Part shown: one piece after another, positions 1 through 6,675 of the stretch
Position numbering within the stretch: the stretch's first letter is position 1
Layout: each line of letters opens with the position of its first letter
Assembly: GCA_006227085.1 (NCBI GenBank)
Contig: SBFY01000155.1
Coordinates: forward strand, 1-19,870
Length of the DNA stretch: 19,870 nucleotides
Origin: Gammaproteobacteria bacterium
GTDB lineage: Bacteria; Pseudomonadota; Gammaproteobacteria; Pseudomonadales; M0112
Direction of reading: 5' to 3'
Position numbers and translations under genes: made by a program
The notes under the pieces: generated by a model
Database searches by the model: none
Told to the model about the DNA's origin: nothing
What the model saw: only the letters and a program-made list of their open reading frames with translations

Positions 1-332
1 TCGCGATGATTACTGATAAACAAGTACGGCTGGCCTGGCTGGAGATTCTCCATACCACTTACCGTAAAAGAGCGCGTTGTCGTATCGATCATGTGGCTCA
101 TATGGCGCTCCACCACGGACTGGAAATCCATGACGGTTTCGACACCCTTTACTTGCCGGCTAACAAATTGACGCACCAGCGGCACCAACAGCTTGCGCAG
201 GAACAGTGGCCAGCGAGGAAAGCGCAAGCTGGAGATCGCCAACATCAATTCATTATTGGCAAGGATTCGCTGCAAGATTCGCGTTACTTCATCATCCCGG
301 TAGGGACGAATATCATCAAAACGATCTGTCAT
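1..332 (-). CDS. PlsC-family acyltransferase, N-terminal part (cut by window edge)
   Basis: About 110 residues are visible from the ATG at 332 leftwards, beginning MTDRFDDIRPY and running off the window at ...LFISNHR. The closing S-N-H is the start of the H-x4-D motif of glycerolphosphate/lysophosphatidate acyltransferases (PlsC domain), in which the His acts as general base when an acyl chain is transferred to a glycerolipid hydroxyl. The motif falls near residue 109, after about 90 residues with no recognised fold. This suits the longer PlsC-like proteins that carry an N-terminal extension, rather than classical PlsC, where the motif lies nearer the N-terminus. The start lies two bases after the stop of the DUF481 gene and has no strong Shine-Dalgarno, so translational coupling is likely. 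It is the last visible gene of a leftward operon. The family call rests on the SNHR motif and overall resemblance; the Asp of the motif is outside the window and the exact substrate is unknown. Confidence 0.72.
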   Translation of the reverse strand, partial: MTDRFDDIRPYRDDEVTRILQRILANNELMLAISSLRFPRWPLFLRKLLVPLVRQFVSRQVKGVETVMDFQSVVERHMSHMIDTTTRSFTVSGMENLQPGQPYLFISNHR

Positions 333-334
333 GA

Positions 335-1045
335 TTATTGGAGTTTATAGACAATAGAGACCATGGTCTTGGTATCGGTGTTGTGGCGGTCATCCGGCAC
401 TTTGTGCACATGATCGACCTCGTAGGACAAGCGCATTGCCAGGCTTGAATTAATAGCGGTCTCCAAGGCCACGGAGAACTTGGCTGTTGTATTACCGCTA
501 CCGCTTTCCAATGAAAGATCCTGTTTGAACGATGCAGTTTCACTCACTGCCCAACTGAAATTTTCATTGAAGCGGGCAATGGGATCTGCCGAGCTTGAAC
601 CATCGGTTGGATTGGTGATACGGGCTGCCGGACCCGCTTCAATTGACAGGAAATACACATCATCATCCATCAACACCCGACCATAACCGGAAGCAAGCAC
701 CACTTCCTGGTCAATCCCCTGGTAACGGGCATCCTTGAAAGACGCAAACCCGAACAGGTAACTGATCTCATTCAGGAAATAGTTCGACTGCCACGTCAGG
801 TACAAAGTGTCATCGGTGGTTTGCTTGTCCTTGGATTCAAAATCGTATTCCAGTGTTGCCATGTGCTTCCAGGCTTCTTGTTCACGCGTGACCTTTCCAT
901 CAACGCTAACCACGGAAGAATCCGTATTGCCCGACTTGTGCGTATAGCCAACAGCCAGCTCGGCCAACCACTTTTCATCCGTCAAATTTTCAGCCGCTGC
1001 CAAAGAGGCAGGCACAAGCAACAGGAACACCAGCACACGCTTCAT
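335..1045 (-). CDS. DUF481 (YdiY-like) outer-membrane protein
   Basis: A 236-residue protein with a signal peptide: MKR, a hydrophobic core VLVFLLLVPASL, then an Ala-rich cleavage region around residue 18. The mature part is rich in alternating polar and hydrophobic strands (for example LAELAVGYTHKSGNTDSS near the start and MVSIVYKL at the end). This is the pattern of the DUF481 family, often annotated as salt-induced outer-membrane proteins and thought to form a small beta-barrel. The chosen start is the ATG at 1045 because GAGGA lies 8 bases upstream (1054-1058). An in-frame ATG at 1060 overlaps the mscS stop as ATGA and would put five more residues (MRMFL) before the signal peptide; coupled initiation there is possible. 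It sits between mscS and the acyltransferase in the same direction. The function is not established; an envelope or salt-response role is suggested only by family naming and the neighbouring channel. Confidence 0.82.
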   Translation of the reverse strand: MKRVLVFLLLVPASLAAAENLTDEKWLAELAVGYTHKSGNTDSSVVSVDGKVTREQEAWKHMATLEYDFESKDKQTTDDTLYLTWQSNYFLNEISYLFGFASFKDARYQGIDQEVVLASGYGRVLMDDDVYFLSIEAGPAARITNPTDGSSSADPIARFNENFSWAVSETASFKQDLSLESGSGNTTAKFSVALETAINSSLAMRLSYEVDHVHKVPDDRHNTDTKTMVSIVYKLQ

Positions 1046-1053
1046 CAAAAACA

Positions 1054-1058
1054 TCCTC
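1054..1058 (-). promoter_or_regulatory. Ribosome binding site deciding the DUF481 start
   Basis: GAGGA on the minus strand, 8 bases before the ATG at 1045. It favours the shorter signal peptide (MKRVLV...) over the upstream ATG at 1060, which lies inside the mscS stop. Confidence 0.6.
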
Positions 1059-1881
1059 ATGGTTTATTGGCAACTGAATGGAAATGAACATCCATCTGGG
1101 GGTAAGGGATCCCGATGCGCTGCTCATCCAGGCGACGCTTGATAGACTCCAGCAACTCATCATGGACCACCCAGTAATCCTCGGTATTCACCCAAGGGCG
1201 AACAATATAGTTCACTGAAGAAGCACCCAACTCACGCAAGGCAATCACAGGTTCAGGATCTTTCAGGATTCTTGGGTCCGCATCGATAGCCTCACGCAAC
1301 ACGGCTTTCACCGTCCCGGTATCGGCCTGGTAACTCACCCCGATCACCAGATCAATGCGACGGGTTTTCTCGTAGGTGTAATTCACGATATTGCCGTTGA
1401 TCAAGTCTGAATTAGGAATGATCACGGTTTTATTGTCACCGGTCTTGATCATGGTGGTGAACAAACTGATTTCATGAACCGCACCGGCAACCCCCGCCGC
1501 TTCGATGAAGTCACCTACCTTGCAAGGCCGCAAGGTAATCATCAGGACCCCAGCGGCAAAATTGGAAAGCGACCCCTGCAGCGCCAAACCAACCGCCAAA
1601 CCGGCCGCACCAATAATCGCCACGAAGGAAGCGGTCTGGACGCCCAGCTGCCCCAACGCCGCGATGATTACCAACGCCAAGCCCGCGCCATACGCAAGAT
1701 TGCCGAGGAATCGCCCGATGGTAATGTCCATGCCACGCTTGACCATGGAACGTTCCATCAAGCGTGACAGCCATCGCACCAGCCAGCGCCCCAGCAACAG
1801 GATCAGCAGAGCCAACACGGCACGGGTGCCATAGGTCATGGCCAATCCCAATATGTCATCAATCCATGGCTGAATATCCAC
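1057..1881 (-). CDS. mscS: Small-conductance mechanosensitive channel, MscS family
   Basis: 274 residues, close to the 286 of E. coli MscS, so this is a minimal three-helix channel without the extra helices of MscK or MscM. TM1 is about residues 18-40. TM2 is about residues 57-79. The pore-lining TM3 follows (about 85-115) and contains the Gly/Ala-rich stretch GAAGLAVGLALQGSLSNFAA, with the LQGSLSNFAAG signature of the family. After it come the beta domain (KVGDFIEAAGVAGAVHEISL, then VIIPNSDLINGNIVNYT) and the alpha/beta C-terminal domain. The channel opens under membrane tension in hypo-osmotic shock and releases small solutes from the cytoplasm. The start is GTG at 1881, with GGGGA five bases upstream; the ATG-like codons further in would cut into the first helix. 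It follows the GGDEF-EAL gene by 36 bases, and its TGA overlaps a possible ATG of the DUF481 gene. Confidence 0.93.
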   Translation of the reverse strand: MDIQPWIDDILGLAMTYGTRAVLALLILLLGRWLVRWLSRLMERSMVKRGMDITIGRFLGNLAYGAGLALVIIAALGQLGVQTASFVAIIGAAGLAVGLALQGSLSNFAAGVLMITLRPCKVGDFIEAAGVAGAVHEISLFTTMIKTGDNKTVIIPNSDLINGNIVNYTYEKTRRIDLVIGVSYQADTGTVKAVLREAIDADPRILKDPEPVIALRELGASSVNYIVRPWVNTEDYWVVHDELLESIKRRLDEQRIGIPYPQMDVHFHSVANKP

Positions 1882-1917
1882 AACAATCCCCGATCATTAC
1901 CCGATGATGAAAAGACT

Positions 1918-4788
1918 TTATGCCGCCGGCTTATCCCAGATGTCGGCAAAACTCCTGGGCTTGGAAATGAAATAGCCCTGCGCGTAGTCAACACCCAGCT
2001 CGCCAAGGATATCCAGCACAGCCTGGCTATCCACGAACTCGGCAACCGTTGACTGGCCAAATACACGGGAAATTTCCACGAGCGCTTTCACCAAAACGCG
2101 ATCATCTTCTTCCTGGTGGAGGTTCCGGATAAAAGAACCATCAATCTTCACATAGTCGACTGGCAAGCGCTTCAGGTAGTGCAGCGATGAGAAGCCCACA
2201 CCAAAATCGTCCAGCGCAAAACGGAAACCCAAGGCGCGGATGGATTCCACAACGGCAATGGCAACCGTAATATCGGCCACCGCTGCAGTTTCAGTGATTT
2301 CAAAAATAATGGATCCGGGGTCAATACCATTCTCATTCATCGCCTTGCGGATATGCGCAATCAAGTTACTGCTTTTGAACGACAAGCCGGAGAGATTAAT
2401 GGAAAGGCTGGTATCAATGCCACGCGCCTTTAACTCTGCCTGATGCTGCATCACACGCTCAATCACGCGCTCATCCACTGTCTGCATCATATTGCTGCGT
2501 TCAGCAGCTGCAATAAACCGGTCAGGAGGCACCAACTTGCCATCATCCCCGCAAATCCTTAACAGGGCCTCGTAATGCGTGACCTGCCCGCTGCGCACAT
2601 CACTGATAGGCTGGTACACCATGTCAAAACTATTGTCGGCCAAGACCTGCTTGACCTTCTCATTCCAGTAAACGCGCTCATTAATACGCTGCTTGCCAAG
2701 CTCGTTCTCGTTGAAAATACTCCAGCAGTTACGTCCCATGTCTTTCGCATTGCGCATCGCCAAGCCGACAGAAGTCAGGATATCGGCCTTACGGACACCA
2801 TGGGCAGGGAACAACGCCACCCCGATACTGGCTGAAATCCTGTGTACGCGGGTATCACTGGTCAACGCAATCTGCATCAACGCACGGCAGAGCCGATCAG
2901 CGATCTCGCCAGCTGAAATCTCGTCAGCTTCCTGCACAAGCACTGCAAACTCATCACCACCAATGCGAGCGACAATATCCCCGTCCTGGCAACTCTCCAG
3001 CAACCGGCCAGACACCATGCGCAGCATCTCATCACCCACCTGGTGCCCACTGCTGTCATTGATGTCCTTGAATTGGTCCAGGTTGATCATGAACAACGCA
3101 CCTGCATGTTCATAACGCTGCGATGCCGCCAGTATCTGATCCAGCTCTTCTTCAAAACGGGCGCGATTCATCAGCCCTGTCAACGGGTCATGCCCAGCCA
3201 ACCAATCCAGGTTCTCTTCCGCTGCAATTTTTTCACTCACATCCATACCAATCGAAAGGACGTGGTGCCCTTCATGGTTGGCATCCGGCAGGCGGGCGTG
3301 ATACCAGGAAATGTATTTCTTGCTGCCATCCGGACACAGCACAATGGATTCATGATGGCACTCCTGGATCTCGCCATGCGCCAACCGCCGCAAGCTATCC
3401 AGCACGCGATGAGTCTCTTCCGATGCCGACAACAGGCCAGCAAAACGCTGTCCATCAAGGTCATCGGCTTTCAGGCCAATCAAGTCGGCACCAAACCGGT
3501 TAATCATCAGGATCTCACCGTCATCATCCTGGGTCAGGATGATCGCGTGCGCGGTATTCAACAGGCCAAGGATAAAGTTGCGCTCGGTCTCAAGCTCCTG
3601 GCCACGGGTCTCCAACTGCTCGGCACGATTGCTTAACAGGGAGTGCAGGGTTTCCAGCTGATAGGACAAATTGACTGCCGACTTGCGCAAGATGTCACTT
3701 TCATCCTCGACCAGTGCCACATAATCGCTGCGCAGGAATTTCTTTCGCAGTGCATCAAATTCGTTAACCGCGAAAAGCGGCAAGGCATCCGTGATCCGGC
3801 GTAATTGCGTTGTCGGCTTCCACAGCACTGCCAACAGGATCAATTCCGTGATCAGCACCCCGAAAATTGAGACCATGAGGATTTCACGGAAGATCTGCTG
3901 GATACCATTTAATTCCTGGGTGACATCACTCACCACGATCAATGCATTTTCCTCGCCGACACGCGAGTGCCCGGTATCGATCCACATGAACTCGATCTGT
4001 TCATCGCCAATCTTGCGATACTGGAGCCCGTCAACCAAGGCATCCAATGACAGCTCATGCGAAATGGAAGCCAGTCGCCGGAAATCGATTTCAGGCCGAC
4101 TGCCCTGCATCATGACGCGCTGCCAGGCCGGCAGCGCTTGCTCAAACTTGCCGGTACCCGCACCGCCAGACACCACAATCACACCGGAATTGGTAATCCT
4201 CGTGAATGATGCAAATGCCGGATCCAGCAAGGTTGAAAGCACCACGGCATAAACGTTCTTGCCCACCGTGATGCGAGAGGCAACAACGAGGTAACAGGTT
4301 TCTGTGCAGGTGATATCCCAGGCACGTTTCTGGTTCTCATCCAGCAAGTCCACCAGGGGAGCAACATCGACGTACTCTCCCCAATGCAGGGCCTTGTCGC
4401 TTTTCAGGCTGACAAAACTGGCTGACTGCAGCTGGTTGTCAATGCGGAACTTCCACCAGTATTCGTTAAAGCTTTCCTGCAGGGTGTCCGCATCATCCCG
4501 CAGCATCGAGGCCGCGACACCTTCGAGGTAAACCGCTGTGTCCTGCAGCTGCAACAAGCGATCCACGGAGCGCTCCAGCAGCACATTGATCTGGTTGCGA
4601 TACAGTTCAGCGGCTTGCTCGCGCTGGACTTCAAACTGGCGATGCAGGAAGGCATACCCCAGGGCAATAAACAGCCCCGCGATCACGATGAACAAACCAC
4701 CGGTCAGGTACAGGGCCTTCAGCTTGAGCCCCAGGAAGGGTTTTTTCGATTCGTTACTGGCCATGGTATGAAAGTCAGTGCCGCTCAC
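1918..4788 (-). CDS. Membrane-anchored PAS-GGDEF-EAL cyclic-di-GMP enzyme
   Basis: A 956-residue bifunctional candidate for cyclic-di-GMP synthesis and breakdown. Domain order: cytoplasmic N-terminus, TM1 (about 25-47), a periplasmic sensor of about 250 residues with a C-x3-C pair (161/165), TM2 (about 303-323), a linker and coiled coil (about 360-405), PAS (about 405-520), GGDEF (about 530-695) and EAL (about 705-950). The GGDEF motif is intact (610-614), with the FKDIND substrate region before it. The usual inhibitory RxxD reads QDGD, so the I-site is probably lost. In the EAL domain the key elements are present: EAL (740-742), N798 of NLSG, E830 of FEITET, the DDFG at 860-863, K881 of KIDGS, E917 and QGY (937-939). 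Starts: GTG at 4788 or ATG at 4764; neither has a strong ribosome site. It heads the operon with mscS. Which activity dominates in the cell cannot be read from sequence. Confidence 0.92.
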   Translation of the reverse strand: MSGTDFHTMASNESKKPFLGLKLKALYLTGGLFIVIAGLFIALGYAFLHRQFEVQREQAAELYRNQINVLLERSVDRLLQLQDTAVYLEGVAASMLRDDADTLQESFNEYWWKFRIDNQLQSASFVSLKSDKALHWGEYVDVAPLVDLLDENQKRAWDITCTETCYLVVASRITVGKNVYAVVLSTLLDPAFASFTRITNSGVIVVSGGAGTGKFEQALPAWQRVMMQGSRPEIDFRRLASISHELSLDALVDGLQYRKIGDEQIEFMWIDTGHSRVGEENALIVVSDVTQELNGIQQIFREILMVSIFGVLITELILLAVLWKPTTQLRRITDALPLFAVNEFDALRKKFLRSDYVALVEDESDILRKSAVNLSYQLETLHSLLSNRAEQLETRGQELETERNFILGLLNTAHAIILTQDDDGEILMINRFGADLIGLKADDLDGQRFAGLLSASEETHRVLDSLRRLAHGEIQECHHESIVLCPDGSKKYISWYHARLPDANHEGHHVLSIGMDVSEKIAAEENLDWLAGHDPLTGLMNRARFEEELDQILAASQRYEHAGALFMINLDQFKDINDSSGHQVGDEMLRMVSGRLLESCQDGDIVARIGGDEFAVLVQEADEISAGEIADRLCRALMQIALTSDTRVHRISASIGVALFPAHGVRKADILTSVGLAMRNAKDMGRNCWSIFNENELGKQRINERVYWNEKVKQVLADNSFDMVYQPISDVRSGQVTHYEALLRICGDDGKLVPPDRFIAAAERSNMMQTVDERVIERVMQHQAELKARGIDTSLSINLSGLSFKSSNLIAHIRKAMNENGIDPGSIIFEITETAAVADITVAIAVVESIRALGFRFALDDFGVGFSSLHYLKRLPVDYVKIDGSFIRNLHQEEDDRVLVKALVEISRVFGQSTVAEFVDSQAVLDILGELGVDYAQGYFISKPRSFADIWDKPAA

Positions 4789-4852
4789 CGCCAGGGCGGA
4801 AAACGATGGTTGCCTCCAGCCTTTTCACAGGCATTTGCCGGGCCTATCCATT

Positions 4853-4865
4853 GAACCGACGGTTC
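4853..4865. repeat. Perfect inverted repeat GAACCG-A-CGGTTC
   Basis: Arms of six bases around a single central A. It sits in the divergent region, about 65 bases from the GGDEF-EAL start and 155 bases from the SnoaL-like start, where an operator would be expected. No known regulator is matched with confidence. Confidence 0.4.
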
Positions 4866-4907
4866 TTTATTGGTATGTGCTGCGGACCCGGGGCCAGCAA
4901 CGAAGGC

Positions 4908-4935
4908 ATTGTACCAAGCCATCCCGGCAAGTCAC
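4908..4935 (-). promoter_or_regulatory. Candidate promoter of the GGDEF-EAL/mscS operon
   Basis: Reading leftwards: GTGACT (4930-4935), 16 bases, then TACAAT (4908-4913). The -10 matches the sigma-70 consensus at five of six places; the -35 matches at four. It would give a leader of a little over 110 bases. The match alone is modest evidence. Confidence 0.35.
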
Positions 4936-5011
4936 CTACAAAGAACGGTAGCCCCTGGCTGGCGCTACTGGGCAAGCACGGTACTGGCCGTTACCATGGT
5001 CACACCATGAC

Positions 5012-5016
5012 GGGAG
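5012..5016 (+). promoter_or_regulatory. Ribosome binding site fixing the SnoaL-like start
   Basis: GGGAG five bases before ATG 5022. The other in-frame ATG nearby (5007) and the one at 4806 lack a comparable site. Confidence 0.55.
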
Positions 5017-5021
5017 TGCCC

Positions 5022-5462
5022 ATGGATCCTTATTACGCCATCCAGCGCTTGCTTTACCTGTATGCCGAACACATTGATGCCGGTGATTTCGAGGGCGTCG
5101 CTGACCTGTTTTCGCAGGCCGCGATCCACGCCAGCAGCCTTCCCGAACCCATCCGCGGCCGGGAGGCCATCCTCGCCCTGTACCAGCACAGCACCCGTCG
5201 CTACCCGGAGGGAACACCCCGTACCCGCCACCTGGTCTGCAACCCGGTGATTACCGTGGCGCCTGACGGCCTGCACGCCGAGGCCCGCTCCACGTTCCTG
5301 GTACTCCAGGCTACCGAAGGCCTTCCCTTGCAGCCCATCATTGCCGGCCGCTATCACGACCGGTTTGCCTGCACCGAAGGCCGCTGGCACTTTACTGCCC
5401 GCGAAATGCAGCCGGAACTGAAAGGCGACCTCTCCCATCACCTGCTGTTCGAGCTGTCATGA
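5022..5462 (+). CDS. SnoaL-like / NTF2-fold protein
   Basis: 146 residues starting MDPYYAIQRLLYLYAEHIDAGDF. This opening (a helix with Y-A-x-x-x-D-x-G-D-F/W, then a loop leading to a strand and the helix RGREAILALYQ) is typical of the SnoaL_4 and related NTF2-like families, where a cone-shaped cavity binds a small hydrophobic molecule. The end (GRWHFTAREMQPELKGDL) also fits, with the W/F-x-x-R-x pattern of the last strand. The start is ATG 5022 because GGGAG ends five bases before it; longer versions back to 4806 add unrelated sequence. Its TGA overlaps the dgkA ATG as ATGA, so the two are coupled. Members of this fold include enzymes (dehydratases, isomerases) and non-enzymatic binding proteins, and no catalytic set is recognised here. 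The pairing with dgkA and a thioesterase hints at a lipid or acyl substrate, but that is inference. Confidence 0.75.
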   Translation: MDPYYAIQRLLYLYAEHIDAGDFEGVADLFSQAAIHASSLPEPIRGREAILALYQHSTRRYPEGTPRTRHLVCNPVITVAPDGLHAEARSTFLVLQATEGLPLQPIIAGRYHDRFACTEGRWHFTAREMQPELKGDLSHHLLFELS

Positions 5463-5842
5463 ACGCCCCTGAAAACAAGCCTTCCCGCCGGGGGCTGGCC
5501 CATGTGCTGGACGCTGCGCGCTACTCCTGGCGCGGCTTGAGCCATGCGGTTCGCAAGGAAACCGCCTTCCGGCAGGAACTGGCCCTGCTGCCACTGCTGG
5601 TGCCCGCTGGCCTCTGGATTGGCCAGTCCGCCGTGGAGTACATCCTGCTGTTCGGCAGCCTGCTGCTGGTGCTGGCCATGGAGCTGGTGAACTCTGCATT
5701 GGAAGCTTTGGCGGACCGCATCAGCACTGACCACGACCCACTGATCGGCCAAGCCAAGGACATGGGCTCAGCGGCTGTCTTCCTCAGCATGATGATTGTC
5801 TTTGTAAGCTGGTGCTTACTTCTATTTAATCGATTGAATTAA
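5459..5842 (+). CDS. dgkA: Diacylglycerol kinase
   Basis: 127 residues, the size of bacterial integral-membrane DgkA (E. coli 121). The enzyme phosphorylates diacylglycerol, a by-product of periplasmic glucan and lipid A decoration, to phosphatidate and so returns it to phospholipid synthesis. The N-terminal amphipathic region (about 14-40) ends with the conserved FRQE (E40, corresponding to E. coli E28). Three membrane helices follow at about 42-58, 61-80 and 104-124. The signature ELVNSALEALADR (75-87) carries the N and E residues of the active site (N78, E82), and KDMGSAAV (100-107) is the conserved loop and start of helix three. The start overlaps the stop of the SnoaL-like gene by four bases (ATGA). 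A thioesterase gene follows 12 bases later. Confidence 0.93.
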   Translation: MNAPENKPSRRGLAHVLDAARYSWRGLSHAVRKETAFRQELALLPLLVPAGLWIGQSAVEYILLFGSLLLVLAMELVNSALEALADRISTDHDPLIGQAKDMGSAAVFLSMMIVFVSWCLLLFNRLN

Positions 5843-5854
5843 AAAGGTTTATTT

Positions 5855-6274
5855 ATGGCACGTGTCGAGATTGCCGTACCGGCCTCATTCCCCTTCAGGA
5901 CAACCGTCCAGGTCTATATCGGCCACATCAACCGCGGCAACCACCTGGCTAATGAAGCCCTGCTCAGCCTGCTGAATGAAGCCAGGGTGCGCTTTGTCAG
6001 TGAGCGTAAGGCGACCCACCCCGGGCTGGCACAGCTGGAATGGATCAATGCCGACCTGGCCATCCTCTACAAATCCGAGGCCCACCATGGCGAGCAGCTC
6101 ACCATCGAGATTGCCGCGACGGATTTCCACCGCCGTGGCTGTGACTACGTTTATCGGGTGACCGCCGGCGATGGCCGCCTGATCGCCCTCGCCAAGACTG
6201 CCATGCTGGTCTATGACTATGGCCAAAAGCGGCTGGCCGAGGCCCCGCCGGAATTAGCGCAATGGCTGGGCTGA
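5855..6274 (+). CDS. Hotdog-fold acyl-CoA thioesterase (4HBT-like)
   Basis: 139 residues with the 4HBT pattern: an entry strand, then HINRGNHLANEALLSLLNEARVRF (about 24-47) as the central hotdog helix, ADLAILYKSEAHHGEQLTIEI as the paired strands, and RRGCDYVYRVT...RLIALAKTAMLVYDY as the closing sheet. Proteins of this type hydrolyse acyl-CoA or acyl-ACP thioesters as dimers or tetramers. In many relatives an Asp precedes the G-N-H-L motif (T-D-x-N-x-G-N-H-L); here the aligned position appears to be His (G-H-I-N-R-G-N-H-L), while the helix Glu (E42) is kept. If the alignment is right, activity or substrate may differ. AAGG lies about seven bases upstream of the ATG. It follows dgkA closely and is presumably cotranscribed. 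The physiological substrate is unknown. Confidence 0.82.
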   Translation: MARVEIAVPASFPFRTTVQVYIGHINRGNHLANEALLSLLNEARVRFVSERKATHPGLAQLEWINADLAILYKSEAHHGEQLTIEIAATDFHRRGCDYVYRVTAGDGRLIALAKTAMLVYDYGQKRLAEAPPELAQWLG

Positions 6275-6278
6275 TGCC

Positions 6279-6307
6279 TTGACAGCCAAGCCCCAAACAG
6301 GAATAAT
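6279..6307 (+). promoter_or_regulatory. rpsT promoter
   Basis: TTGACA (6279-6284), 17 bases, AATAAT (6302-6307): a consensus -35 and a -10 with five of six matches, spaced ideally for sigma-70. The expected transcript start is near 6314, giving a leader of about 43 bases before the GTG. It begins just after the thioesterase stop. Confidence 0.8.
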
Positions 6308-6343
6308 CCGCGTCCCTTAAACCGGTCTCATTTTGTTTTTATC

Positions 6344-6348
6344 GAGGA
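6344..6348 (+). promoter_or_regulatory. Ribosome binding site of rpsT
   Basis: GAGGA, eight bases before the GTG at 6357. It supports the GTG start over the in-frame ATG at 6333, which would add residues not found in S20. Confidence 0.75.
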
Positions 6349-6356
6349 ACCCGACC

Positions 6357-6620
6357 GTGGCAAATACAGCACAGGCCAGAAAGCGCGCCCGTCAATCCGA
6401 AAAACACCGCCAGCAGAATGCCAGCTTGCGTTCACGTACGCGCACATCCATCAAGAAAGTGATTGCCGCCATTCGCAGCGGTGACAAGGAACAGGCCAAG
6501 ACAGCTTTCCAGGCTGCCACCCCGGTGGTTGACAGCATGGTCAACAAGGGCATCATTCACCGCAACAAGGCCGCTCGCCACAAGAGCCGCCTGTCAGCCC
6601 GTATCAAGGCCATGGCCTGA
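6357..6620 (+). CDS. rpsT: 30S ribosomal protein S20
   Basis: 87 residues, the usual length of S20. It reads (M)ANTAQARKRARQSEKHRQQN at the start and ends RHKSRLSARIKAMA, both highly characteristic. S20 is a helical bundle that binds 16S rRNA early in small-subunit assembly. The start is GTG. The in-frame ATG at 6333 would add eight residues and is rejected because GAGGA fits the GTG. A non-AUG start is notable, since E. coli rpsT also starts at a rare codon (UUG) and is autogenously regulated. It has its own promoter at 6279-6307 and a strong terminator just downstream, so it is a single-gene unit. Confidence 0.97.
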   Translation: MANTAQARKRARQSEKHRQQNASLRSRTRTSIKKVIAAIRSGDKEQAKTAFQAATPVVDSMVNKGIIHRNKAARHKSRLSARIKAMA

Positions 6621-6632
6621 TACTCCTGACCC

Positions 6633-6666
6633 AATAAAAAAGCCGGCAAATGCCGGCTTTTTTATT
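6633..6666. terminator. Bidirectional intrinsic terminator between rpsT and proB
   Basis: A perfect 15-base inverted repeat, AATAAAAAAGCCGGC (6633-6647) and its complement (6652-6666), around the loop AAAT. The GC core GCCGGC is flanked by A6 on one side and T6 on the other, so it ends transcription of rpsT rightwards and of obgE-proB leftwards. Confidence 0.93.
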
Positions 6667-6675
6667 GCCTGGTGC

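Larger units (their letters stand above)
4789..5021. other. Divergent intergenic control region
   Basis: 233 bases between the divergent GGDEF-EAL gene and the SnoaL-like gene. No credible coding sequence is seen; the open frame on the plus strand from 4806 that runs into the SnoaL-like gene lacks conserved content before 5022. It holds a candidate leftward promoter (4908-4935) and a perfect 13-base palindrome (4853-4865). A rightward promoter could not be assigned: TTGAAC at 4851-4856 (part of the palindrome region) is followed after 17 bases only by a weak TATGTG. Confidence 0.6.

Noticed and set aside
6..350. Plus-strand open frame at the left edge
   Set aside because: The minus strand in the same place reads a PlsC-like protein ending in SNHR, directly linked to the DUF481 gene; the plus frame has no family resemblance.
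4806..5021. Extension of the SnoaL-like protein to an upstream ATG
   Set aside because: The added 72 residues are Cys/Gly/Pro-rich and unlike the family, whereas ATG 5022 has GGGAG at the right distance.
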